Part shown: positions 32,103 through 43,185 of the stretch, piece after piece
How positions within the stretch are numbered: the stretch's first letter is position 1
How the letters are laid out: every line of letters begins with the position of its first letter
Source: Strigamia acuminata
Taxonomy: Eukaryota > Arthropoda > Chilopoda > Geophilomorpha > Linotaeniidae
Assembly (NCBI GenBank): GCA_949358305.1
Contig: OX442323.1
Location: 8,742,001-8,806,000, forward strand
DNA length: 64,000 nucleotides
Reading direction: 5' to 3'
Made by a program: the position numbers and the translations under genes
Notes under the pieces: generated by a model
The model's database searches: none
Told to the model about the DNA's origin: nothing
Seen by the model: the letters and a program-made list of their open reading frames with translations, nothing else

Positions 32103-33473
32103 ATGCCTTTGAGGAAATCTGCATCGAGTCTGGAGCAACTGTGTTTGCAAATAGTTTGCAAAAATTTCGACAATTTTCAATCGCAGCTGGTCAATCAACC
32201 TCCTATATTCATTTCCAATGTGTATCGCCGTCTGGGTTCGCAATTCGACAATTCGACTAGTTATCGCCGCGTGGATGCAAACGTTTTCATTCACCCTCGC
32301 ACTAAAACGCTTCATCATTTCGATATGTTTCACCAGCCCGTGAATTCTCTATTCGATCTAATCGGACAAACTTGTAGAAACCTTTTACATTTAGACTTGA
32401 GCTGCTGTGATTCTGATTCTGATTCTTACTTGAGAATTCTACCCAAAAACATGGTCAAACTGCTGCAGCAGTTGCCACAACTTGAATGCTTCAAATTTGG
32501 TATGAGAGACGAATGCACAGATGAAGTTGTAGCTGCTATTGCTAAAAATTGCCTGCAATTACGACACCTAGAGCTTTGGAACTGCCTAAATGTTACTCGT
32601 GATGGACTGTGTACATTAAGCAATTGCAAGAAACTGGAGCATTTGGTATTCTTGAAGAATTGGGATCCAGAGGCCTGTTTTTATATTCTTAACCAACTGC
32701 CGCGTTTAAAAACGTTTCGGGGTATACGTATATTTGAATTGTTAAAACAACAATTCAAATCAGAGAAAGTATTGACTACTTATTTGATCGAAGAACAACT
32801 TGAAAGTATACGGAATACTGAAGATCTCTGCATTCTGGGCACCGTTTATCCCTTTTTATCCAAATTAGAATTACCCTCATCGACTAGGCTAGATTTGAAT
32901 ATTGCCTTGGCCCACACACGACGATTGACCAGCTTATCACTCTATGGTTTTCGTTTAGTTAATCTTCGACTTATTAGTTCTTATTGTCCGTTGCTGAAAA
33001 TTTTAAAATTGCACGATTGTAGTTTTTTGAACCGTGGAAATGTACGTGATTTAGCTGAGCATATTTCGTTCACAAACCTGCGTGAAATATTAATTTCTGG
33101 TGAACTTAAAGCTGTTCCTGAATGTCAATTGACAATGTTAATTGTACAGAGTGAGAATTTAGAACGTTTAACTATAACACATTGTCAAACGCTTACTGAC
33201 ATGTTCTTTTCAGAATTGAGTGCACTTAAAAATCTACGAGATTTAATATTTGATCTCTGTCCCTCAATTAACCCCAGCATGGTGAAGAAAATTTTAGAAA
33301 AGCGTAGTCCATTGAAAAAGTTATTGTTGTATAATTGTCGTAACATTAACGGGTCAGATTTCGTTGAATTTAAATCTTACATAAAACGCAAAAACTTGGA
33401 TTTGCAGCTTAGATTCATATTGTGGACAACCGATATTGGTATTTTTGGTGTTTTTAATGAATTTGGTGAATAA
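32103..33473 (+). CDS. Leucine-rich-repeat protein A, possible Elongin-BC/Cullin-type substrate receptor
   Basis: A single open exon of 456 codons plus stop. The start ATG follows the TATA box by a normal 5' UTR length. The N terminus reads S-L-E-Q-L-C-L-Q-I-V, which fits the Elongin BC-box (S/T/P-L-x3-C-x3-hydrophobic), followed by a P-P-x-F segment that could be a cullin box. The rest holds degenerate LRRs with Cys-type units (L-R-H-L-E-L-W-N-C, L-K-I-L-K-L-H-D-C). That layout is like ZYG11/ZER1-type receptors, but I cannot assign an orthologue. It is a close paralogue of gene B at 35608 and lies inside a mosaic of duplicated DNA. Confidence 0.75.
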   Translation: MPLRKSASSLEQLCLQIVCKNFDNFQSQLVNQPPIFISNVYRRLGSQFDNSTSYRRVDANVFIHPRTKTLHHFDMFHQPVNSLFDLIGQTCRNLLHLDLSCCDSDSDSYLRILPKNMVKLLQQLPQLECFKFGMRDECTDEVVAAIAKNCLQLRHLELWNCLNVTRDGLCTLSNCKKLEHLVFLKNWDPEACFYILNQLPRLKTFRGIRIFELLKQQFKSEKVLTTYLIEEQLESIRNTEDLCILGTVYPFLSKLELPSSTRLDLNIALAHTRRLTSLSLYGFRLVNLRLISSYCPLLKILKLHDCSFLNRGNVRDLAEHISFTNLREILISGELKAVPECQLTMLIVQSENLERLTITHCQTLTDMFFSELSALKNLRDLIFDLCPSINPSMVKKILEKRSPLKKLLLYNCRNINGSDFVEFKSYIKRKNLDLQLRFILWTTDIGIFGVFNEFGE

Positions 33474-33499
33474 AATAATTTTTTGAAGAATTTGGATGT

Positions 33500-33763
33500 T
33501 TGTAATCTGGCGCCATCTAGTTTTATTAATCCGCAACTACATTGCACATTACATTTTCCTCCGATTTAATGGTAAATCATTGAGTAAATTATTAAAAAAA
33601 TATGTATTACCTAACTTTGAAACTTTTTTTTAAATAAAAATAAATAAATTTGATGCTCAAACAAACGTTTATTTTATTTTTTATTACTAAAATACATTTA
33701 AAATTTTCCATATTACAATAATTTGCAAATCAATTGAAGCTCCATGTTTGCAATAAATAAAAT
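33500..33763. repeat. 3' flank shared by the two LRR genes
   Basis: The stretch from the TCTGGCGCCATCTAG motif to the TGCAATAAATAAAA end is repeated after gene B (about 36980-37240). It marks the right part of the duplicated unit. Confidence 0.85.
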
Positions 33764-34215
33764 ATGTTTCTTCATTCGAACGTGTTCGTGGATATGTTTA
33801 GCTCCGTAACATCCAAAATAGACGCACTGAAGGCACGAATGTAGTCGTACGCCATGTTGGCGACATGTGTAACATATACATGAGTGAGCCTGCAAAATCA
33901 AAACACACATTTTAAAAAAAAAAAAAAAAAAAAACCTAATCATCGGAAAATCAAAAAAACAAAAAAAATCAATAAATTTCCCGATTTTTTAAAGAAAAAA
34001 CCCGAAAAAACCCGGAAAAAATGGAAAAAATTGAAAAAAATCGAAAAAAATCAACAAAAAAATTAAGAAAATTAAAAACGAAAAGAAATAAAAAGAAGAA
34101 AAAAAATATTTTTCGGGTTATTCAGTTATTTGTTGGAACATTCGGGGCCGATGAACTGTTTGAGTGAACCACGTTGGTCGCTGCATGATTCGCTCGCTCA
34201 CCTTTCTTTTTCTCG
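33764..34215 (-). pseudogene. Inverted copy of USP22 exon 2 with flanking introns
   Basis: The reverse strand from 34215 to 33764 matches about 15222-15670: the exon 1 donor edge, the T-rich intron and exon 2, whose zinc-finger frame is still intact. No other USP22 exon follows, so it is a partial duplicate, not a gene. Confidence 0.9.
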
Positions 34216-34390
34216 TGACAAAATTTGGAAATTTTCTATTTGAAGTGTAGAGGTGAAAGTAACCATTTTTGTAATTTTTGAATTAATAGGTTATAATTGA
34301 AATTTTTTTATAAAAATTTATTTGGTAGTAGGGTTGAGCAATGTAAGTAAGAAAAACACAAAGTTTGAGTTTTAAAAGCCCTTTGTTATT

Positions 34391-34965
34391 GTGGCAGTAA
34401 AATGCCACAGAAACCACAAAAACCCCAAGAAAGCCCCAAAAATTCTAGAACTTCAAAGGAAGTTCTAACATTTCACACCGGTCAATTGGTGCTTGTCCCC
34501 AGATTAATCTGTGGACAAGCCTGCCAATTGATCCATTCATTGATTGGACAAGAAAAGAACCTAATCCGGTAATCCAGTGAAGGAGAAGACTAAGAGGACA
34601 CCTTTTCTACCCAATGTACGCCACTACGACGTCCCAGATGGAGAATTAATGGCCCAGAGACGAACAATTCGAACGAGAATCCATACCACTTCATGTTAAG
34701 AACCATTGTTTTGCGACCACGCGTGTCTGTGAATCGAATTGGAGAACTTAGTGCAACTTCTGAACCCAATGGTAAGTCCATACAAGTCCAATTGCCATTC
34801 CAAGCCATGTAAACATGGATTTACGATCCAATTGGATCGTAAATACACGTTCTTTTAGTCTTATTTTATTTCTTTAACGAATAAAATCCATTGTTTCATT
34901 GTTGGATTTTAAACAAAGATATCGTATTCATGTCTCTCACATTGCCTAGGACTATTCTAATGTCT
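34391..34965 (+). repeat. LTR related to the gypsy element at 5461
   Basis: Starts TGTGGCAGT, shares the CCAATTG and GATTGG stretches and ends with the same 20 bases as the first LTR (CCTAGGACTATTCTAATG). It lacks the TATA box seen there. No gag or pol follows or precedes, so it is a solo or truncated LTR. No clear target duplication. Confidence 0.75.
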
Positions 34966-35547
34966 GCGAAAAATCCCACACTATTCCCTTTCAAAAATTT
35001 ATTGTTATTTCACATTTCAACACATTTTATCTCTACAAAAAAACCCCATTTTCGTATACCGGTATAATAAGTTTACACGACGTCAAGATTGCGCGCAACA
35101 GAAAAAAACAAATTAATCTGATCGTACAGAACCATTAAAAGATACCACCATAACCACTATACTGTATTTCTTCAATTCTAAGATGTCATTGATTGCAAAA
35201 CGTTTGCACCCCGTTTACAAAGCTGTTTATTTGGGAAGAAAAATGAGTTTTTCATTTTAAGATTAAGATTTTTAGAGCCTACGTGGGGGAAAAATAAATG
35301 GCCGAAATACAACACACTGAACACGATAATTTCCAAGACGAATGCGCTCTTCATCATCGTTTGCAAGCAGTTGAGAATCCTGCTGAATGTTGGTTGTCGG
35401 GTTTCGACAAAATCCGGACAACGTGTTGGTTGCGAATTGCGTCCAAAAAGTTGCGCTTTCCACCACCTAAATGAAAAATATCATGTCCAGTGCACGTTCT
35501 CGTTATACTGTAGTTTGTTCGACACACGATTTGGTCACGTTTCTGTG

Positions 35548-35555
35548 TATATAAA
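35548..35555 (+). promoter_or_regulatory. TATA box of LRR gene B
   Basis: TATATAAA, 53 bp before the ATG at 35608, as in gene A. Confidence 0.65.
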
Positions 35556-35607
35556 TACCCCATCTCATTTTGATTTCCATTCATCGCTTACAAGGACAGT
35601 TCGTAAC

Positions 35608-36933
35608 ATGCCTTTGAGGAAATCTGCATCGAGTCTGGAGCAACTGTGTTTGCAAATAGTTTGCAAAAATTTCGACAATTTTCAATCGCAGCTAGTCAAT
35701 CAACCACCTATATTCATTTCCAATGTGTATCAACGTCTGGGTTCGCAATTTGTCTATTGGACTAGTCGTGGACGCGTGGATGCGAGCGTTTTTATTCACC
35801 CTGGCACTAAAAGGCTTCATCATTTCGATATGTTTCACCAGCTCGTGAATTCTCTATTAGATGTAATCGGACAAACTTGTAGAAACCTTTTACATTTAGA
35901 CTTGAGCTGTGATTTTTACGAGAAGATTTCACCCGAATGCATGGTCAAACTGCTGCAGCAGTTGCCACAACTCGAATACTTCAAATTTCGTAATAGAGAC
36001 GAATGCACGGATGAAGTTGTAGCTGCTATTGCTAAAAATTGCCCGCAATTACGACACCTAGACATTTGGAACTGTCCAAATGTTACTAGTGATGGGCTGT
36101 GTACATTAAGCAATTGTAAGAAACTGGAGTATCTGAATTTGGATGGCGGGGAATCGAATGACATGTCAGAGGCCTGTTTTTACATTCTAAACCAACTGCC
36201 TCGTTTAAAAACGTTTATCCACAGATGCGATATATTTGAATTGTTAAAACAACAATTCAAATCAGAGAAAGTATTGACTACTTATTCCATCGAAGAAGAA
36301 GGTAAAATGACCTGGAATACTGAAGATCTCTGCATTCAGGCCACCATTTTTCCATTTTTATCCAGATTATACTTACATGGAAAACCTGATCTGGATTTGA
36401 ATATTGTCTTGGCCCGCACACAACGATTGACCAAGCTAGCACTCTTTGGTTTTCATTTAGTTAATCTCAGACTTATTAGTCGCTGTTGTCCATTGCTGGA
36501 AAGTTTAACAATGCAGTGTTATAGTTTTTCGAGCCATGAAAATGATTCAGCTGAGCAGATTTCGTTCACAAACCTGCGTGGAATATCTATTTTAGGTGAA
36601 CTTAATGCTGTTCCTGATGAACGTGAATTGACAATGTTAATTGTACAAAGTCAGAATTTAAAACATTTAACTATAACACGTTGTAATTCGCTTACTGACA
36701 TGTTTTTTTCAGAATTGAATGCACTTAAAAATCTACAAGATTTAATATTTAATTGCTGTCATTCCATTAACCACAGCATGGTCAAGAAAATTTTAGAAAT
36801 GCGTAATCCATTAAAAAAGTTAGTGTTGAATAGATGTCGTAACATCAACAATCGGGATTTCGTTAAATTTGAATCTTACAGAAAACGCAAAAACCTGGAT
36901 TTGCAGCTTTTATTCAATTGTGGACTGTTTTAG
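35608..36933 (+). CDS. Leucine-rich-repeat protein B, paralogue of A
   Basis: A single open exon of 441 codons plus stop. The frame is open further upstream to 35371, but the ATG at 35608 matches that of gene A and follows the TATA box. The N terminus is nearly the same as in A, including the BC-box-like S-L-E-Q-L-C-L-Q-I-V; the two drift apart in the LRRs, with small in-frame indels. Promoter and 3' flank are shared, so the pair comes from a tandem duplication of about 3.5 kb. Both frames are intact despite clear drift, which suggests both are kept by selection. Function unknown. Confidence 0.75.
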   Translation: MPLRKSASSLEQLCLQIVCKNFDNFQSQLVNQPPIFISNVYQRLGSQFVYWTSRGRVDASVFIHPGTKRLHHFDMFHQLVNSLLDVIGQTCRNLLHLDLSCDFYEKISPECMVKLLQQLPQLEYFKFRNRDECTDEVVAAIAKNCPQLRHLDIWNCPNVTSDGLCTLSNCKKLEYLNLDGGESNDMSEACFYILNQLPRLKTFIHRCDIFELLKQQFKSEKVLTTYSIEEEGKMTWNTEDLCIQATIFPFLSRLYLHGKPDLDLNIVLARTQRLTKLALFGFHLVNLRLISRCCPLLESLTMQCYSFSSHENDSAEQISFTNLRGISILGELNAVPDERELTMLIVQSQNLKHLTITRCNSLTDMFFSELNALKNLQDLIFNCCHSINHSMVKKILEMRNPLKKLVLNRCRNINNRDFVKFESYRKRKNLDLQLLFNCGLF

Positions 36934-38719
36934 AAGTTTATATTAATTGAAAAGTATTTTTTGTAGCATTTGGATGTTTGTAATCTGGCGCCATCTAGTT
37001 TTATTAATCCGCAACTACATTGCACATTTTCCTCCGATTTAATGGTAAATCATTGAGTAATTTATTAAAAAAATATGTATTACCTTCCTTTGAAACTTTT
37101 TTTTAAATAAAAATAACTAAAATTTGATGCTCAAACAAACGTTTATTTTATTTTTTATTACTAAAATACATTCAAAATTTTCCATATTACAATAATTTGC
37201 AAATCAATTTGAAGCTCCATGTCTGCAATAAATAAAAATAGGACTTGTTCACGCCAATTTTGAAATGCAGATGGCGCCACATGTTAACCCTCTCTAATCA
37301 CTACAGCCAGGCATAATTACCATCACTTTTACTCTCGAGATAAATTTAAAGGCGCTCTCTATCACCCATCATCTGTTTACGAGCAAACAACTAATAAACA
37401 AACAAAAAACTGACGACATAACGTTATCATCACTTGCATCATCACTTTTTGCAATTTTGATTTAAAAAACGCCAATTTAAACGCCTATAAATAAAAGTTG
37501 CGTGAAAAATGAACTGTTATCGTGGTTCGGGATACCATTTGATTTCCCCCGGGTGCTCGAGAGTCCTAAACACGATAAAGTTGCATCATTTGGTTTTGGT
37601 GTTGCGACTTTGATACACACTTGAGCAACATCAGTTGTGGAAGCCTGAATAAATTCAATTTGCATATCAGCAATGTGAAAGGATTCCTTTATTATTAACT
37701 TATCATTCCGTGAAAGTCTGGCGATAAGGTTTCATTCAATCCTGTATAAATAGCCAATTAAATCGATACTGATGTAGTAAATAATAGTAGAAAGATTGTG
37801 CTATAGTTCACTCATCCTGTGGTTTCATTTATTTTCACGCATGAGCAGTTATTTCTGTAGTTTGGAATGATTTTTGTGTGTTATCGTTTCGTTTTATTTG
37901 TGAGATTTAATGAGATCGAGCAGCTGCAAGTTTGTATTTTAGTTTTCGCAAGTGCGAATTAATTATATTTAATAAAAATGTGCTGCAAATGTTTTTGAAG
38001 GGTAAGTGTGACAAACCTGAGCTGTCACTGTCACGCTTGGGGAAACCGATGGAAAAACGATGGAAAAACGAGGAAGTTTTTGTTATTTATTGAGTTTTTA
38101 TTTCAGCTTTTATTCTTTTGAATGCTGCTCAAATTGACACCCGTTTTGATATTTTAATTTCTAATTTCTTTTTATTGTTCATTTTCTTAACTAAAAAAAA
38201 TTCATGTACAAGAAAAAAAAATAAAACAGTAAAAAGCACTTAATTATTGTATCAAAAACATGTTTACAAAATAAATAAATAAATAAATATAGATATATAT
38301 ATATATATATTATTTTATGAAATATTTAAGCCAGAAATTTACACTCCAAAAAATCAAACCAAAAAATAAAAAAAAAATCTAGTTTTGCAACAAATTAGAT
38401 TTTTACACTTTTAACGACTGTAAAAGTTCATTTTACACGATTTACACCTTTGTATTCATACAGACTATAACATACTATAGAAAAATTCACCTAAAACATG
38501 TCTAAAATGACTAATTCAACGATAAAAAAGAAAAAAGAAAAGGAAAAATTACCTCTGACAGGTTAAGCACGTATCGTATATTGTATTTACACCGGGCAAA
38601 GTCGCTACGAACAAGATAAGATTATTCTACAAGCATAAATTAGGCCCTCGACCGATTACTGATTATACCACAGATCGCTTTAACACAAAATGGCGCGACA
38701 CAAGACAGAGCGTACAAGT
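36934..38719. other. Intergenic DNA and probable 3' UTR of the RASD-like gene
   Basis: 36980-37240 repeats the 3' flank of LRR gene A. 38200-38719 is AT-rich with an (AT)n run near 38295 and probably includes the 3' UTR of the gene on the reverse strand. No other coding signal. Confidence 0.5.
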
Positions 38720-39406
38720 TTACGAGACGACGCAACTGTGTCGTTTGAGAAGTTTCTTGCTGTGATGGTGGTCAGGATGATGACCAGGCAGCGACTGCCT
38801 TCGTCTCCGCACGGCCGGACTGAGCGCGTACGGAACCCTCGCCTGAGCGAGCAATTCCTTGAAAACCGACACGATGTTCACGTTATCTTTGGCCGACGTT
38901 TGGACGAATCCGTTCTCCCAGTCGATGGTCACGATGGTTTCGGCCATCTCGCGACTCACCTGCCACCGCTCGGCCTCCAAGTCGGTCTTGTTGCCGACGA
39001 CGACGAGCGGACTCGCGGGTTTCGACGCCAGCACGAGTTCCCTGAGCGCCTTGACCTCCTCGAACGAGGCCGCGTCGTCCACCGAGTAGACGAGCAGGAA
39101 AGCGTCCGCGTTGCTGATGGCCAAGGCCCTCATGGCCGGGAACTCATAGTACGCGCCGGAAGTGTCCAAGATGTCCAGCGTGAGCGGACAGCCGGCCACG
39201 TCGTACTCGCCGCGGTGCAACTCCTCCAAAGTTTGTTTGTAGTGCGGCACGAATCGGTCGTAAAGAAACTGCGAGATGATGGCCGTCTTGCCCACTCTGG
39301 TGGCGCCCATCGCCACGACTCGGTAGTGGTCCTTGGGCTTGCTCTTCTCGCCCTCCGCGCACGGCTGCACGAGCAGTTGGACCGAGGATTGCGAAGCGCT
39401 CGGCAT
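38720..39406 (-). CDS. RASD/Dexras-like small GTPase 1
   Basis: One exon, 228 codons plus stop, unusually GC-rich for this window. Ras motifs: G1 G-A-T-R-V-G-K-T, an effector Thr in T-L-E-E-L-H-R, G3 D-T-S-G, G4 N-K-T-D, G5 S-A-K, and a CaaX end C-V-V-S for prenylation. The D-T-S-G followed by F-P-A-M-R-A-L, and L-S-P-x-V-R near the end, are as in Dexras1/RASD1 and Rhes. The Ras Gln61 position is not Gln, so weak intrinsic GTP hydrolysis is likely. A close paralogue is at 53219-53908. Upstream is a consensus CRE. RASL or DIRAS-type naming is an alternative. Confidence 0.88.
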   Translation of the reverse strand: MPSASQSSVQLLVQPCAEGEKSKPKDHYRVVAMGATRVGKTAIISQFLYDRFVPHYKQTLEELHRGEYDVAGCPLTLDILDTSGAYYEFPAMRALAISNADAFLLVYSVDDAASFEEVKALRELVLASKPASPLVVVGNKTDLEAERWQVSREMAETIVTIDWENGFVQTSAKDNVNIVSVFKELLAQARVPYALSPAVRRRRQSLPGHHPDHHHSKKLLKRHSCVVS

Positions 39407-39516
39407 GGTATCGATGCGCCACGTTCAGTTCAGGTGTATCGCGCACGAGAGCCGCGCACGAGATGTGTGCTCCGTGGCACCGGCGAAACCCTCTTTTAAG
39501 TGATACGCGTGTCGGG

Positions 39517-39524
39517 TGACGTCA
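39517..39524. promoter_or_regulatory. Consensus CRE upstream of RASD-like gene 1
   Basis: TGACGTCA, 111 bp before the ATG at 39406. The paralogue at 53219 also has one, before its 5' UTR exon. Confidence 0.6.
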
Positions 39525-39529
39525 CTAGG

Positions 39530-41400
39530 TTACCGCAGCCCGTATTCATGTTTCCGCGAAGCCTCTCGTCAAGTTATCATTGCTTTTAGATGGAAATGTC
39601 GCGTGTTCTCGGACCAAAAGTTATAAAGCGAATTGAAACGAATCATTTGTTTTCATCAAAGCAGCGAATGCGTTGCGCGCACAATTATCACATTTCCACT
39701 CCATGATTCCAGCAGGTGGTGTATAACGAAACTTCCTGCTGTAAATAATAGTAATAATGGTAATAATAATAAAAAAAAATAAAAAAAAAATAAAATAAAA
39801 ATTTTTAGAAAATTTTTTTTATTTTTATTTTTTTTCTTATCGGAGATGATAAAAGCAAAGTTTTATTCGTTTTATTTGGAAAGAATGGTTTGTTTAGCGA
39901 GTAGTTTTTGTTTTCTTTGCCATGTTTTCATTTCCGGATCCATTTTGGCGATTGTAAACATCGCAGGGTTGAAATCAAATTGAATAAAAGAGGCGAGGAG
40001 AGAGAAAAGTAGGTCTGTGTTCCCCTTTCTCCTTTCTGGTGTAATTCAATGAAGCAACTGTGGGCAAATGGGCACCCACACATTCCAAGTACCCTGCCAT
40101 ATGCCTCGACGGAGTTCAATGCTCTCGCCCGGCCCCGCATCGATTGCGCGGGTGGACGTGGATGGATTGTTACGTCATGGGAAACAAACTCATGCGCTTT
40201 CAACTACTGTCTGTGAATACCGCACACCCACATGCATCAACACCTTTTTGTTGCATGACGTTATTTATTATTCAATACGGCATAATACACTCGTTTCTTT
40301 GTTTATGTTTGAAAAACGCATGATTTTTTATCGAGTTTTATCAAATTTTATCAAATTTTATCGTTTTATCAAGTAATTCTTCGGTTTTTCTGTTGTTATT
40401 GCGGAATTGTTTCTGGTTTTAGTGACCCCGAGTGCAGACTCGTAGTCGTGTTCGTTGTTATTATTTGTTTGTTGAGCGAAAGGAAAATATGATTTATGGA
40501 TTAAAGCCTTAAAATAAATAAACAAAAGAGTAAATGAGATAAAATGTTCATTTCAGTTCCAAGAATCTCAAAACCCGTTAAACGAAACGAATAAATAACT
40601 CGTATACGCGTTATCGTTCCGCCTTTTCAAACTGTCCAATAAATTCATTAGGCCTTTCAGCCCGTTCCACCTGTTTAGTTTAGCTACGCGCGGATTGAAA
40701 AATTAAAAAAATAAATAAATGTAAAATATTACAATGATATCTTGAAAAAAATGGCTTTATTCGTGTTTTAAGGACGTGATTTCGAGCAATGCGCAGGTGG
40801 TGATCGTGTTTATCGTCCCCGGTGACATAAACAGAGCGCCGTTGCCCGATTTTATGGGTTAGCATTGGCATTGCATATCTTTTCAAGTTTTGGAATGAAA
40901 CGGGTCTTTTAAATAGCCGTGCATTCTTTGAAGCGCCATAACGAGTGCAGTGACACGGCCAAGTTTAGATTTAGATGTCGTATAATGGATATGACAGCTT
41001 TCTATCAGTTTAAAGGCAGAGAAATGTTCGTTTTGTGTCGCATTTCATTTTCATTTTCATCTGCGTAATGGCTTGGTTTCGGTTCCGTCTGCGAACGAAA
41101 CTCGGAGGTTGTTGACCCGAGATTGGCGGTTTAGTTTGCGAGGAAACTTTTTTAATGGAATTTTTGTTTTTCCTCGGGAAAATTATTAATGCAAAAAGTT
41201 TGCGAGGCGACGTTGACGTTCGTGTGTACATGGGTTCATTTTTCATTCACTTCCGGTTCGAGGGAAAATCGAATTTTCTCGAAGCATGAATTATTATTAT
41301 TATTTTTTTTTTTTTTTTTTTTTTTTTTTTGGTTAAGAAATGTATGCAAATCAAGTTATGGTAATGAGGATTAAAAATTAAAAAATTAAAAGTTTGGTGT
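39530..41400. other. Intergenic
   Basis: No convincing gene. 39760-39840 is a simple A/T stretch, and 41304-41330 a T run. Several short open frames lack splice support or similarity. Confidence 0.5.
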
Positions 41401-41498
41401 TGTCAGAAGTGGGGTTTGAACCCACGCCCGCATTTGCGGACCAGATAACCAACAACTCGGCTTAAGTCTGGCGCCTTAGACCACTCGGCCATCCTGAC
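41401..41498 (-). tRNA. tRNA-Leu(UAA), 14-nt intron
   Basis: The reverse strand gives a 98-nt type II tRNA with a long variable arm. Anticodon stem CCAGA/TCTGG brackets CTTAAG, anticodon TAA, followed by a 14-nt intron after position 37. The mature length of 84 nt is right for tRNA-Leu. The T loop has TTCAAAC, one change from the other two copies. Confidence 0.92.
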
Positions 41499-41744
41499 CA
41501 CACCAAGTACAGTCCAGAATTTATTTATCCGATTTTTTGTAAAAATAATTAAAATAAATTGATTTTGTAGGAATAAGTCGATAATAAAGGAATTTAATCG
41601 AATAAAATGAGATAAGATGGAAAAAAGTGGACAAAAAGTGGAAAAAATTGGGAAAAATAGAGAGATAACTAATTTTATTAATATACTTATTCAGTTTAAC
41701 TCAAATCAAACTTTATTTTTACAAAAAAAAAGAAAAAAAAAGTT

Positions 41745-41841
41745 TGTCAGAAGTGGGGTTCGAACCCACGCCCGCATTTGCGGACCAGATAACCACAACT
41801 CGGCTTAAGTCTGGCGCCTTAGACCACTCGGCCATCCTGAC
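41745..41841 (-). tRNA. tRNA-Leu(UAA), 13-nt intron
   Basis: Same tRNA body as the copy at 41401, with a 13-nt intron (one base shorter) and TTCGAAC in the T loop. Mature length 84 nt. Confidence 0.93.
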
Positions 41842-42058
41842 TACATCAATAGGACGATTAATATATACTTATAAACACAGATCTTCAAAATATAAAAATC
41901 ACTAAAATCAACTAACCTATGACTCCAAAAACCACCAATTGTAAAATTCACGTTCCAATAAATCTCCATCACTCCCAACTAATAAAAATAAAAAATAAAA
42001 ACTACTCGAAACTTTTATTTCTCCAACACCAAAATAAAACCACACAAAAATAAAGATT

Positions 42059-42163
42059 TGTCAGAAGTGGGGTTCGAACCCACGCCCGCATTCGCGGACC
42101 AGAAATCCGCCATCTTTACATTAGGCTTAAGTCTGGCGCCTTCGACCACTCGGCCATCCTGAC
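42059..42163 (-). tRNA. tRNA-Leu(UAA), 21-nt intron
   Basis: The third copy has almost the same tRNA body but a different, 21-nt intron. It has a G for T change in the D arm (GGTCGAAGG). Mature length 84 nt. Confidence 0.92.
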
Positions 42164-42363
42164 ATATCTGATAAAACCCATCAAACACAATATCAAACAT
42201 TTTATTTTAAAATAAATTGGAAATTTCCGCCATAAACAAAACTATTAGTTACGCTAGAATAAAAAAAACCTTCAAAAATTGGAAGTTTCCACCACAAACA
42301 AACTAATTACAACACTGTAAAATAACAAACATCAAACTGAATCATTTCCCCCGTAAATAATTA

Positions 42364-42750
42364 TCAAACCGTAAAATAAAAAACATCAAACTGAATCATT
42401 TCCCTTGTAAACAAAATTCTAGCTGACGTTGCACGTTGCACAGCCACATGGCACTTTGTGCAGCAGTTTGGGTCGCTAACAGCTGGCCCGTGCACCATAC
42501 CATAACCGAGCCCCAATCCCCAGCCCAGAGTTGAATGACCGCCATCTCCCTTCTTCCCCATGTTCAACAAGAGAATTAAAGCAAAGCGCATCTCACATCC
42601 TTTTCCATTAACATTACCCTGGATGGAAATTCCAGTGGACGCGGGCTGGCGATAATTACAAGCAAAATGCCAGTCATAAACCAGATGGAATGTAATGGGA
42701 GACCCTTGAATCTTGACTCCAGACCCCCAGCAACAAAACCCACATAACAT
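42364..42750 (-). CDS. Unassigned 128-codon open frame
   Basis: An ATG-started frame on the reverse strand, in a stretch clearly richer in G+C than its AT-rich flanks. The sequence includes S-I-Q-G-N-V-N-G-K-G and a Gly-rich G-W-G-L-G-L-G-Y-G run with C-C-x2-C after it. I recognise no family. It could be a small gene, an exon, or chance. Confidence 0.25.
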   Translation of the reverse strand: MLCGFCCWGSGVKIQGSPITFHLVYDWHFACNYRQPASTGISIQGNVNGKGCEMRFALILLLNMGKKGDGGHSTLGWGLGLGYGMVHGPAVSDPNCCTKCHVAVQRATSARILFTREMIQFDVFYFTV

Positions 42751-43185
42751 CGATTATTATTCGCATTCTCAAATTCTCGGAAATCTTAAATTTCAAATGT
42801 CACACCATTTATTTCGTCCGCGAAACGCATAAACACGTAAACACTAAACTCCATCTTTGCTTCGCAAATCGCCATTTCCGGCACACCGAAGTTTAAAATG
42901 AAGATTAATCGCTCAATCTCTTGCTGGTTAATCTAGCTTAGCAGAGTTTATCACTTTAATGAGTTGATCTTTATCCGACAGGCAATGAAAAGTGCTTCTT
43001 TTTTCTTTTTTTTCCTGTCTTTTTCTCTTCCCGGAAGTTGCATCAGCCAATGACCTTTTTTTCTTTTCTTTTCTGCTGCAGGGAGAGCGATCCGTATAAA
43101 GTTTATTCTTTACACAGCTGTCATGTTGGCTCGACTTGAGTCAGAGCAACTGGAATTGAGTTGATTCTGCACTACACATGTGTGC
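42751..43185. other. Intergenic
   Basis: Nothing recognised. Confidence 0.5.

Noticed and set aside
38690..39499. 269-codon forward frame opposite the first RASD-like gene
   Set aside because: The reverse strand is a clear Ras-fold protein with all five G motifs; the forward frame is a GC-bias shadow. The same holds for 53180-53839.
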